Below, one piece after another: positions 1-12,500 of a stretch of 64,000 nucleotides of DNA. A program made the translations under genes and the position numbers. The notes beneath the pieces were generated by a model, which made no database searches, was not told the DNA's origin, and saw only the letters and a list, made by a program, of their open reading frames with translations. How positions within the stretch are numbered: the stretch's first letter is position 1; each line of letters starts with the position of its first letter. The DNA is from Branchiostoma floridae (taxonomy: Eukaryota > Chordata > Leptocardii > Amphioxiformes > Branchiostomatidae): NCBI RefSeq assembly GCF_000003815.2, contig NC_049980.1:24299808-24363807 (forward strand). Direction: 5' to 3'.

Positions 1-1
1 A

Positions 2-928
2 AAATTGGTACCAGAACATTCAGAAGGCTATGCCTCTCAGGACACAAGAACGCATCCTGGACTTCTAATGACAGTATGTGATCTGGTAAAAACTGTACTC
101 TTGGTTCCTGTCCATATGGTGGCATTCATTGTTTGGAGGGTAGGGCAGTTTTTGTGCTGGTGTCTGGACAATTTCATGGCTTCCCCTGTCTTTGTGTACA
201 AGACTTTGCAGTGGATCAAGTGGTTTGGAGCAACTGTTATTTCTGTGCTAATCAAAAGTGTTGCACTTTTGGTATCACTGATATATGTTCTCATTGCCTT
301 TGTTTTGTATACAGTTTACTCAGCAGTTGCCTTTGTGTTCAGCACACTGTGGATGCTGCTATATGGAATGTGTTCCATCATAATGATACCTATCCACATC
401 CTTATCCTGTCCTCTCCCCTGCTGTTCATGTACCTTATCAACCAACCAGATGCTAACCACATCGTGCGCTGGCTGCAGGAAACAGCACGCAGTGTACAAA
501 CATTTATCAGAGACATGTTTGTAGAATACCAGTCCAGACAGCAGCCGTTACCAAACCCGTCAGTGCAGGCCTCACCCCTTGGGTTCACCGCATACCCGAC
601 TGTGAGTTCAGCACCAAGGACAGAGGTACCGGCAGATGCTGAGGGGTGGGAGTTTCACGAACACCTGCTGCAGCCTCGCAGGAGTGGCAGGCTGAGTAGC
701 CTGCGGAGACATTTCTTCATAGAGGACACAGAGAATGACAACTCCTGTGTGGTGTGTCTGGATCGCCCAGCGAACATGACGCTGAGGCCGTGTGGCCACC
801 GGTGCGTCTGTAGAAGGTGCGCGTGGAGGATCCTGAACCCCAGGGTTGGAGAGGATGGGGGGAAATGTCCACTGGACAGGCAGCCAATCTTTGTGGCCGT
901 GCCTGACCGCATTTGTGTGATTATGTAG
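2..928 (+). CDS. Membrane-anchored RING-finger protein (putative E3 ubiquitin ligase), 5'-partial
   Basis: The reading frame is open from the window edge to TAG at 926-928. The first ATG is at 68, but it has a poor start context (C at -3), so the exon may continue upstream. The N-terminal half is strongly hydrophobic, with about four candidate membrane helices between bases 90 and 450. A roughly 75-residue polar linker follows, then a C-terminal RING (746-905) with Cys-X2-Cys, a Cys-Gly-His core, Cys-X2-Cys and a final Cys-Pro-Leu-Asp. The last zinc ligand is Asp where most RINGs have Cys; Asp in that place is known in the RBX1 type. RING proteins usually recruit E2 enzymes and transfer ubiquitin, and this layout suggests ligase activity at a membrane. 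I do not recognise the subfamily. It converges on ATAD2. Confidence 0.7.
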   Translation, partial: KLVPEHSEGYASQDTRTHPGLLMTVCDLVKTVLLVPVHMVAFIVWRVGQFLCWCLDNFMASPVFVYKTLQWIKWFGATVISVLIKSVALLVSLIYVLIAFVLYTVYSAVAFVFSTLWMLLYGMCSIIMIPIHILILSSPLLFMYLINQPDANHIVRWLQETARSVQTFIRDMFVEYQSRQQPLPNPSVQASPLGFTAYPTVSSAPRTEVPADAEGWEFHEHLLQPRRSGRLSSLRRHFFIEDTENDNSCVVCLDRPANMTLRPCGHRCVCRRCAWRILNPRVGEDGGKCPLDRQPIFVAVPDRICVIM

Positions 929-3540
929 CTTGTATATAAAATGTACTATTTGCAAAATTCACGGCTTGGCCACCTGGATGATATGGCAAAGCATATAGGG
1001 ATGAGGAGATTTGGTCAGTATTGCAGTGTAAAGTATGTCCCAAAATTTGGGATGAAATATCTACATGGTGGATATAATTCAGAAACTGTAAATACTCATG
1101 TTGAAGTAAAAATGGTGTGGATAACTAGAATAAGTCACACATGGCACTGGACTTAGCAGTTGCATTCCTGATTTCTTCTAAGTTTTTGTTTTCTAATATA
1201 AGATATTACCATATTGTTCCAATTTCAATATAATACTGTACTGTTTCAGAGTAATTGATATGTAATTTTTTTATGAAGTGGTTAGTTGTGACTGAATGGA
1301 GTATCCAAAGTATACATACATCATGTCAATTTAATACAAAAAAGATATCTGGATCATACTGCCATGTAGAGCCATCCATTGTTCTTTAACACACAGAAGG
1401 CTGGGCCCCACTCTGGAAAACCAGACTTAGTGACACGGTGTACACAGAAAACGTGTTTTGTATGAGGGTGATAGTTTCTCTGTATGTTCGGTCTGTCAGA
1501 GAAATCAAAAACATGAAAAAACACTTACTCAGATGCAGAAGTAAAAATGGTTTATTTGCATTGAAATCAGCACCATTGTGTAGATAAGAACAAGATCACC
1601 AAGACAAGATGCCTGAGGTAGCTGTACCAAGGAAATAAAGTTCCGTATATCAGACCACTACTAAACTGTGAAATTAAACCCAAGTATTACACTTATGACA
1701 ATTCAGGGTTTCAATATGAAGACAATACATAACAAACCAACAGAAATCAAAAGAAACAAAAGCAATTATTGGAATATTGAACTTTTCCCAACAATACAAG
1801 CAACTTTTATCTCAGAGGTAATTGGTACTAGCTTTAAATTTTACATGGTATGAAAAGGCGCACTGCAATTTTACAAAGCTCTGTACATGTGCAAAATATT
1901 CATCCATTCAAGATCCCAAGGCTTGTGTAGTAAAGCAGTTCAAAACACACACATCCAGTTCATCATTTCACTCCACAAAACATATTGTGCTTAATCACTC
2001 TCACATACACATTCATGACTGTGTAAAGAAAAGAAATAACAAATGTGCAGTGGTTTTATGAAACAAACATATTATGCAGAAGTGGGCACAAATTCATGCA
2101 TGCATGCTGTATATATGTTACGTTGTTCCATGTTCATCAGAATCTATGTAAATACTTCATGGAAAGCACCAGGAATGGATCACAAAATGTATAAAACCCA
2201 CCCAAAGATCCAAACGCAAGTTCATTTAACGCTTCAGATGCTATTTAAAGGTTGCATATTTCTGAAAGTCCATTAACATTCTTTAAAAAAAGAAAGACAT
2301 AATAACAAGAAATGTACAGTCAGTGTTTGAACTTTCTTGCTGCTATTTTTGTACCATACAATGTGTTCATAAAAAATCTAGTGGTAGTGTTGTCGGGAAG
2401 TTAATAAAAACCCTATATAGATCCAAAGGTTCTGATATTTTGCTGTTGAATCACTTTTCAATATAACAATAGTTATGGTCCTCGTGGGCCATATCAATGA
2501 TCTTTATAATGTCCAGCATAATATTTCGTATAATTTACCATTCTTGTCCATAACAAAATATGCTATACTGGACCTGGCATACAGAATATACTGTGAGTTG
2601 TATAGCAGTATCTGCAAAACTGTGGCACCTGTGAGATGGCTTAGGCGCAGGTTATCATTTCTACATGTCATGAAGAGAAACAGTCAAATAACAGCAGCAC
2701 CCATTTTGTAATTTTAGTTAAGGTTTCCTTGTGTAGCCATGATGTGATATGCTTATCACGTATACTTCCAGGACAAGACCATGGAAAATGTGTTCTGTTC
2801 TATCAAGACTAGTTCATTATTACAAAGGTACAACTATAATGGATATACATGTACCAATTACTCATTGGAATACAAGATGTGAAAAATAAGTACTAGCATA
2901 TTTTCTTGAAAATGAGTACAGAGCCTGTTTGGCTGGTTGATATAAAGAGCCCTCCCAATGCAGTTAGTTACTGCTTTAGAGCTCCTTAACAAATATCAAC
3001 AAATTGAGGTATTACTGTGGACATACCATAGCTCACATGAACGCTTTACAATCATGCAAATCACCCTCATACAATAGTTGCTACAGACTTCAAATAATTA
3101 TCTATAGTTCATTCTTACCTACAGGAATGTGCCAAGTTTGCACCATAAGATACTTTGTTTTTACATTTTGAACAGTTTAGATACAGTATGATCTGGACCA
3201 AGCCAACTTTAAGTCCTTTTAAATATGCCCTCTGTTCTTCTTTTGCTTGTCTGTTCCAGCCAAAAATTTAATGTGCAAAAGAAATAGATCTGAACCTGTG
3301 TAGGGGAACAATTGAGACGCATTCCAATCATAGGTCTTGGGTGACATGTCTTCTTTTTATTTGCAGACATAACAGTTTTTAAGTTAGGTTCAGAATAAGT
3401 CTTTTTTTTCCAGTTCATCAAACAAGTTTTCTGTGCTAAGAATGCTGCTGTCACATTTGTTTCACCTTGATGCATCCACTTCACCCCCACTGTTGGCTTA
3501 TCCTTGCATCCAAACTGTTATACCACAGAACTCTCTTTTG
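929..3540. other. Convergent 3' UTR / intergenic stretch between the RING gene and ATAD2
   Basis: AT-rich sequence without a supported coding exon. A plus-strand AATAAA at 1634-1639 could end the RING-gene transcript. Minus-strand poly(A) signals (TTTATT on the plus strand) lie at 3356-3361, about 180 nt past the ATAD2 stop, and at 1551-1556. If the distal one is used, the two 3' ends overlap. No repeat with clear termini was seen. Confidence 0.45.
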
Positions 3541-6500
3541 CTATGTACACTTGGTGACTGGCACACCACAGAATCTTTGGACTTCCATCTTTAGATCCTG
3601 CAATGGAAACAAATGAATCCGTCAGTAAATAACAACACAGGGCTCGAAATACCACCTGCATATGCAGGTTAGTGCAAGTAAAATTGGAGCTGTGCAGGTA
3701 TTTCTGATGTCTACCTGCACCTAACCTGCACTGGTCCATGTACTACTAGGTTTTATACATATTAAATATCCTGTGGTGTCGGTGCATGTGGATTGTTATT
3801 AGCTGCATTGACTGTTACCATCTATTAAATATAACATATGGTTCCTGAACAATTTTGGTATGATCCGTACTTCCTAAATTCAGAGTGGTGCAGGTAAAAT
3901 TTGCCTGGTGCAGGTAATTTGCAATGCCACCTGCACCAATACAGGTATGCAGAAAAAAGTAATTCAAGCCCTGCAACATCACAGTGAATAGAACAAATGA
4001 AGGATCTGACTTGTAGCTTCTTTTCTATCTTGTAGTTTGATATCAAAACAGCTGAAGATCATATAGTCTATAGGTGATGGAAGACATCTATCAGCAGTCT
4101 ATGATTAAAGCATACACCTACCTGAAGTAGCTGTGTCCTGTCGTACACTTTCCTGTACTGGTATATACACCTGGCGATCACACTGTACAGCCTCTCTAGT
4201 CTCTCCACACTGTACCCACCCGTCAGCTGCACCTGATAAACAGTACAAGTACATTGTACATCCAAGCAAAACTTCAAACTCAATACTTAAATAACAAAAG
4301 CACTCATAGCAAGCTTCTGGAATCAAAAACCTGGAAAAAGTTGGGACCAGTCTAACAAACGTGCAAACATCTGTCTGATATCTACATCAACAGGATGTGA
4401 TTTATGGAACTTCAAGTCAATGCCTATTGCAAAGATGGACGACTCACTGTTTCTTCCAACAGTGCCCCAAGTCCCTCCTTGTCCACGACAAAGTCTGGGG
4501 TCGGCTCCTCTAGGACCTGCAGCACCTTCTCCACCTTCTGTACGGGCAGGCTGGAGGTCTGGGACCTCGTCACTCGAGGCGTCACGATAAAATCTGTAAC
4601 AGAAACATCTGAGCATAAGAATGACTGAAAACAGCATAGTGGGCATAGCATAAACATAGCAGAAAGGGGACCTCGAAATCTTTTGTTCATCAAATCAGGA
4701 TAACACTGACCTTTCTCATCTTCCTCCTTTTCATCGTTTTCTTCTTCACCATCTTGAAGGGAAACAGAACACTCAGGTTCTAAGGTTGGTGGTTCATCTG
4801 AGGTAGGCTTGGATTGGTTGGCTTCTATTGCTGAAGTAGTTGATTGGCCTTGTTCCACTGTGAGTGGTTCTGATTGGTCAGCCTCTCCCAGGAGGGCTGG
4901 TGGTTGGTCGTGTGTGTCTGAAGGCTGTGATTGGTCGTGTGTGTCTGAAGGCTGTGATTGGTTGATTGCGTCTGAAGGCTGTGATTGGTCCATCTCTACT
5001 TCTGTCGACTCCAGACTGAGCATGGAGGAATTCTGTGAGTCTTCATTATCATCTTGATGGTTTACATCATGGGAGGCAAGACTGGGACCACTTCTTATGC
5101 TCTCCTTGTCACTGTCTCTGTCTTCTTCTGTCTGGTCATCTCCATTCTGGACATCTCCATTGGGTGTTGGCGTGATGACGGTGTCATTGGAATCTTCGTT
5201 CCCAGCATCTTCCCCCTCTTTGTCCTCGTCATGGTTGATCTTCCGCTTCTTCTTGGAGGAGGCGATGCTGCCCCGCGCCCACGCCGACTTGCGTTTCCTC
5301 TTCTTTCTCGCAGCCGCTGCAGTGCCAGGTGTCTCCATGCCGAGGGTGCGTCTGGCAGCATAGTTGGTTGTTCCTGAGGTGCTCTGGCTCACGTTAGGGG
5401 TTGATGAAGACACAGCTTTTGGCAGAGTGTGAACATAAGCTGGGGCAGTGGTCAGTGGGTTGTTGCCTGAGGAAGTAATACATTAATAATGTAACATTCC
5501 ATCTCAAAACTTTGCATTGATTCCCTCCTTCCCTGCTTAGTATTAAGTATGTGGAATACTAGAGTTTATGCTATAGTCCACCATATGAAAGTCACTATAC
5601 TTTGTGTCATATCAATAAAGCTTCTTTCTACTATTACCTTGAAGAGAGAAATATGTTGTGATTTTTTCCATGGTACAAATGCATAAGTAACCACTAAGTG
5701 TTGAATAAAATCTTTTTTGCAGAGTCAACAGTAATTTCATTTTGTGTCATCTCACCTCGCCTTGCTCTGGATTCCTTGATTTCTTCACAGGTTTTCTCGA
5801 ATTCTGGGTCCAGCTCAGAAGTGACGATGACGTGGGCCATGTCCCGGAGTGCGCAGGCACGGTGGCGAATAGCCTTGTCTGCAATAGAGACAGATATCTC
5901 ATAACAGAAGTGCTATCAGGTATTGCTACATCTGTGCCTTTGCTACTTGGGAGCAATGCATTCCAGGAACATCCTCAGTGGGAAAGCGTAATGTGCAGGA
6001 TGTCAAAAATGATTCATCTGCTCAACTAAAGTCTTTTGGAATATAGCTATTACCACTCCTAGACATTATTCATCTTATCAGAAAAGTTAAGCAACTATGT
6101 GAAACCTACCCTCTGGGTTTGTGTCGGGGTTGTACTCCAGGGCATTGCTGCACACCAGGTTGAGATCCGTCATGAACTCACTGGTGTTCTCATAGCAGTG
6201 CTTGTCAATCTTGGTCATCATGGTGGAGAGGTCCATGGGGGTCTTGATGACTTCCAAGTAGTCAGGCACCTGTGCATGTGATGATCACATGATCAGTGCA
6301 TGTTTAATTAGAACGAGATAGAGACAAAACATTGGATGCCAAATAGGTCACTGAACACAGATGTATTAAGTGTTGCAGTTCCTGTTTTTTTCATGCTTGT
6401 GTCATAGAATCTCACACAGGGGTCTCGCCAGCGTCCGTTTTTCCGTCAATTGACGGAAATTTGCTGCGTCTGACGGAAAAATTTTAAAACCAATCCGTCA

Positions 6501-9500
6501 ACCTTGACGGACAAAAATCCTTGGTGAAAGCTACAGGCGGCTTGGGGACGCCGTCCATGGCCGTAAAAGCCACACACTGTTTGTCTTGCTATTGTTATGA
6601 TTGTTGACAATGTGTGTCTGCGCCCTTTCGCATACGATAATCTCATTAAAACCCGTTTTTCAAGGTCTCAGTTCAGTCCTTCTAATTAATTTTCGCGGTT
6701 TTCGCGACGATTGTAATTGGCTGACAGAAAAAAAAATTTGAGCTGGCTAAAGCCCTGATCTCACACCTCAACTAATTATCACATTTGGCCACAAGAAAAA
6801 CAAAGCTGTTAGAAACCGATCTCAAGATTCTCTACCCAGAAGTAACTACTGTTTCAGATTTCTAATCTCGATTCCTGAAGTTTTGCAGCCTTTGAATTAA
6901 CACCAAGACCCTTAACCAGAATTTTAGCTTTAAGCAAAGCTAAGTTAGCTAACTTTACCTCCTCTATGTTGACCGGATTACAGAAGATCTTGAAGCGCTT
7001 GTCTTGAGCCAGTCTCGTCAGGACGTCGCGCAGGAACAGCCTCAGCTCCCTGAAGATGCTCTCCTCGAACTGGTGAATAGCCTGCAGTTCCTTCTGGGAC
7101 AGCTGGCGGGGCTCGGGCGGGGGAGCAACGGGCAGCGGCTCCAACATGCGGGACACTGGGGAGATTGCATGTGAGCGGATGGAGAGTTATTGACTATTAG
7201 CATTCACCAGTGCACCTCTGCATAAAAACTGATCTACACTCTGGCACCGCTTCAAATTTTTGTGATAAGCCAAGCTCGTTCCACGGCAATTATTGCCCAT
7301 CAAAGTTGACGGTATGGGCAAAATTTTTGTCCAGCATGAGCGGCAAAATTCTGTCAAATGACATGTCGGCTACAACACTTGTTGTTTCATATATCTTCAA
7401 TGATAATGCTTGTCAGAATTGTTTATTACTATCTACTGGGTAAACATAAACAGAAAATGCAGTATTTTTAGCTATGTTAATAAGACAACTCAGTTAACAT
7501 AACTCTTTAAATTATACAAAAGTAGCAGTAACTGACAAGATACACAAAATGTATTTTTGCTGCACCTGCTTGCTTTTTCCTGGGAGGAGGAGTGGTAGCC
7601 TGTTCCAGCAGGAGTTGCTGCAGATATGTTCTTCTCTCATCATTACCAGGGGGCTCCACAACATACAGCTCACCTGACTCTGCCTGGAACAAGTCTTGTA
7701 CCTGGACAAAGGCAGAAACTTTCTTTAAACAAAGCAGTACCCCATCACCCAACTGTAGGGTGGCAGACAGGGAGAAACGCCCCAGCCCTTGATGAGCTGG
7801 TCTCTCTCTCTCTATTTTTCAAACGCCAAGAAATTCAAATTACAAAACCACGACCACCCCTTCCAAACCACTCATCGTGTCGCAGAGTTTTCAACTTAAT
7901 GAAGTAATGCCTAACCGGATGAAGAAAAAGACACAAGCTCCTGATATTAGACACTTTTACAGAAGGAATTACAATCTAAATTCCAGAATTGTTGCACTCG
8001 TTGAAATGTGCTGTGTCACATAAAATTTCTGAGCAGCAAAGTTACCATCTAAGAGTAAGACAGGAGAAGGCAGCAAAAAAAGTTAGACATGTTTACCTGC
8101 TCTGGTAGGCCCATGTGAGGCACTTCACTGGTGGCTAATAGCAACACTGGAGCAGTTGGAGGTACATCACTTAGCAGCGTGAGGAAGGTTGCCCTGAGTG
8201 TGTCACCCACAATGTCCCACCATTGGTCAATGTGGGGGGCGTAGATAACAGAGGGACTTGTGCGACGGGCCTCACGGAATATCTAATGTAAAAAAGCAAA
8301 GAAAGCAAAACATTATTAGTGATATACTATTGTCCTTACCCAGAACTGTAAGGATTAAATCCTTTCAGATTACCAATGATTGATTCATGTATAATTCCAT
8401 TTGGTCAATGTCAAATAGTAACACTAAGTTGTCCTAACCTCAAATCCAGACTGAATAGACCAGAAGACTAGAACACAATTTACATATAAACCAGTTACTG
8501 GAAATCTTGACATCTTTGCAGTGCTTTTTGCAGTCTTTGCTGTGACCATTCTGAAATCATGATACCAGGACTAAGCACTTCCATTATATAACCTCTAAAC
8601 TACAAATTGTTTTCCTGTTCTACCACAAGGAAAAATGAGTGTTTTTAAGCCCCTAACCTGAGCGCAGGACTCCTCAGGAGTCTTGACGCTGACAGCGTAC
8701 AGTGCAGGCAGGTCCATGGTGTACACAGGGAGACTCTCCAGGTGGTGCACCACAGCAGGGGCCAGGTGGGCGGTCTGACCCATGCCAGGCTGGCCGGTGA
8801 TCAGCAGCCGCGGACGGTGGGTCGCTGCACGGTGGCAAGCAGATCTACAAACAGACAAAAATGGATAAAGTTATGGACACCAAAGATTAATCAAGATGAA
8901 AGGTTCTAGTCACTTTTGTAAAAATACCATAAGGTTTGATAAATTAAAATGCCTGTTTGCCAACTTGCAAAAGTCTGGAACTGAACAAATCTGACAATTC
9001 CATCTCAAGTCAATTTTTTGTCCGGCTGACAAATCAAAGAAAATATTTACTAAAAGAGGTAAATTTTTCCAATGAAGCATTAGAAATTGAGAATGCATTT
9101 ATTGACTTACAAGGCAAAGTTGAGGAAACGCCCTGAGTCGTCCTGCTTCCGTCGTCGCCTGTTCTGGGGGGTGTCAAAGATACAGGGCCCTTCATCATCT
9201 GAGTACGAGTCATTGTTCAGGATTTCTGCCACTGGGTCACCATCATCTGTACCACCTGAGACAAACAACGGTTTCAGGGTTATAGTCACTGTGAGGTTGA
9301 CATTTCAACAAAATCACCCAAATCATTGACTACGATGAAGTACTTACGCTATGAGTCTATAACCATACAAATCCATGATTTTTAAATGTGCAACAAATAG
9401 CTCCCTTTGACCCATCCCTGACTGAATCATCTTTGTTCTTGACTGCAGAAGTTCAGAAAGAATGTATTGAATTGAAGTCTGCCTGTTTCAACAGTCCATA

Positions 9501-12500
9501 TCTTACCTGCTGCAGAGCTGGATGCAGCTTGTGCCAGTGCAGGTGGAAAGGACCTCTGTAGCAGACCAAGCATGGAGTCCAGCATGCTCTGCAGAAGCAC
9601 CTGGATTGTCCCACTCAGGGCGTGTCCTGGGGACACCACCGAGCGCTGAGATGCTGGGGTGATGTTCTACAAACACAACAAAAGACCAGAAACAAATGTC
9701 ATCAACAACAGCTGCTGATATTGCTTAAATGTTTTGCTAAACATGTCCTGGGTTGCAAACGCAAGTTGTGTGTATTTTGAAAACGACATTTAAACATAGC
9801 ACTTAAACAACAGAGGAAGCGGCATCTACCTGCATTGCTTGGTGGAAGTCCTTTGCGCTGACATTGATGGAGCTGACATCCAGCTGCAGCTTCTCCTTGG
9901 AGGAGTAGATCTGTGGGTACCTCCTCCGCAGAGCAAACAGGGCAGCCTCAGTACACAGGGACTTCAGGTCCGCCCCACAGTAACCTGGCAAGATTTATAG
10001 TTAGTAAGGTCATATTCTGTTCTTTCAAAAGCTGATCCAATTATTCTAAACTAGAGTTCGGGGACCTCATACCTCCATGAAATATTTATTGCTTTTTTGT
10101 GGATGGTATGTATGTTTATAGTCGGCTGTATTTGAGAGTAATGGTTATAAATGTTATGGGAAAGTAGCGGTGTATTTATTTAATGACACAGAGGATGTCC
10201 ATGATCCATCTGATTAGTAATTATTAAAATGTGACACTTAATTGTGTAATGTGCGTTTAAGAGGTCGACGGCATATGGTAGCGTGGTGTTCCTTAAGCTT
10301 GATGTTTGGCATTTAAAATGTCTAAGGTTGTCAGCATTATTGAGATTCGACTATGTGCCTCAGAGCGGTGTGGTGGAAGGAAGTTGGGAAACTCAGAAAG
10401 AAGAAGGGATGTGGCCAACTTTAGTCAGATGGTGATTTGATTTTCCACCAATATGTTATAACATCAGCTGTTCACACGGTACAAAAACGAGATGCACACT
10501 TTCCTCTGACAGCCCTACACCAGCTGTAAGATGAATACTTGGCGCCAACCCCGTCTGCTAAAAAAGTACCATTCGGACAACTGTCCCTTATCGCAACGAA
10601 ATAAGAACATCTGTTGTGCCAACTGTTACAAATATTTCAAACAGTCCTAAGCAGACATAAATAAAACTACTGGGGGTTCCCCAAACAGCTGTCACCTCAC
10701 TATCTGCTTGCAGCTAAGCCCATTAACAAACACATAAAGCACGATGCTTGTACCAATATATCTCAAATATAGGGGTGATTTTTGATATTATTACATCGAT
10801 TATAACGACAGATACGGCTCCCAAGATCTCATCGATTCGACCTATTATCACACCCCACCAACACAACAAGTATGAAACCACTCCATCCAGCCGTTCTTGA
10901 GTACAGTCAAACCTGTATAAGAAGACCACTCAAGGGACCCAGCAAAAGTGGTCTTCATACATAGGTGGTCTTTATATAGAAAACAACGCGGCGGCAGTAA
11001 AGAAACTGACAAGTCAGAACATCGATAATTTATGCATGAAACGCATTTGTCTTTCTTATTATTTACAAGATATTAAATACGATGTTATATAATGCTAAAA
11101 TTACGTATACTTATGTTATTCTTCGTATTAAAAAGTATTATATTTGTAATGATATTTATAATAGATATATTATAAGAATAATTTGAAAAAGAAAAACGGT
11201 GGTAATTCGTCCGGCTTTTTGCAGCGTGCCGTGCCGGGGCTGGCATAATTTTTTCTCATACCGCGACCCTAATGTGACAACAAATATTCTGTAACTGAGG
11301 TATCAAGCAGCTGCACGCCGGCACATCGACGAACATTTCTACCCAAAACGTAATCGCTATGATCAGAAAATGTTGCAGGCTTCTTCTCAAGTTGCGGGAG
11401 TTTTGTTTTTGTGTGACATGAAAAATGCGACATTATTTTCGGGGTATATTTTGGAAACCCACGCTAACTCTCAGCACACTTTACGGCTGCATCGAAACCC
11501 AAAATTACGCTTTAGACACCATAAATTCACATATTAACACATGTTTCCACGAAAAGTTATTTGGATTATGCATTTTCAACTAGGATGGTGCTACGTAATC
11601 GTGGAAAATAGCGTTCTTTTGCGTTTTCAAACGTAAGTCTTTGAAACAAGATGGCGTCGAGCTGGCAGCAAAGTTCCCATGATGCACCGCTCCAACCAAT
11701 CAGAGCGCGAGATCGCCGGGGATTCCCCGGCATTATACATGCAGTTGTTGTTGTTTTGGTGGTTTCAACCAATCAGAGGAGCGTATATCCGACCTGCAGA
11801 CGCCGCGATTCAGAACCGCGCTGTGCAAAATACGTATTTCTCGGGAAGAACAGCGAGTCAGATGTTTTATTATGACAGAAAATGCGTTTTTTTTAGTTTA
11901 TCTTCGAAAAGCCTGGTGAAACTAAACGCTTTCATGTCTGCTCCCTGGATATAATGGCATTTTAGCCTGAGATTCTCATCACGAAGCCACCGAAAATTTG
12001 TAGAGTGAAGTGCCGATCCAGAAGTAATGAGAATGGGAGGGGGCATAATTTGTGGTAATTACGCTCATTTTTCGCCGTGAACATTAAAGTAGCGTGACAA
12101 AATCACATGCCGCGGTCGTTTTGGCAGTGTTTAGGTAACGTGCGGTCGCCTTTAGTGGTGGTCGTGGTCCCGTTGGACAGTGGTCGTCATATACAGAAAT
12201 GTTAATGCTTACGTCTATGGGAAAATTCAAGGGACCGCATTTCGGCGGTCGTAGTGGACAGTGGGTCGTTATGCACAGGTGGTCGGTAGACCAGGTTTGA
12301 CTGTAATCATCTACACAGACAGAGACACATAACAGAAAATATAACCTCCATTCCATGACATTTCATGGAGGTAACAAAGCATTAGACCTATACCAAAAGT
12401 ATGTTTACTCACGGATATAGCGACACAAAATAAGTCTCAGACTTCCTATGCATATGCTGCTAAGTAATTGCATCAATGAACTAAAAGAGCGGTAACTTAC

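Larger units (their letters stand above)
10072..12371. mobile_element. Possible outer DNA element hosting the Tigger-like insertion
   Basis: CCTCCATGAAAT at 10072-10083 is matched by its exact inverse ending at 12371, each flanked by TA. This could be a TA-duplicating element into which the 10904-12303 element jumped. Caution: the right copy also forms a small local hairpin with 12344-12351, and no further arm similarity is visible. Confidence 0.35.

Noticed and set aside
7230-7340. Repeated GGCAAAATT words in an ATAD2 intron
   Set aside because: Could be a hAT remnant like its neighbours, but no termini or target duplication could be found.
11651-11875. 74-codon frame beginning at AAGATGG
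   Set aside because: Lies wholly inside the Tigger-like element, has low-complexity Val runs and resembles no transposase or host protein.
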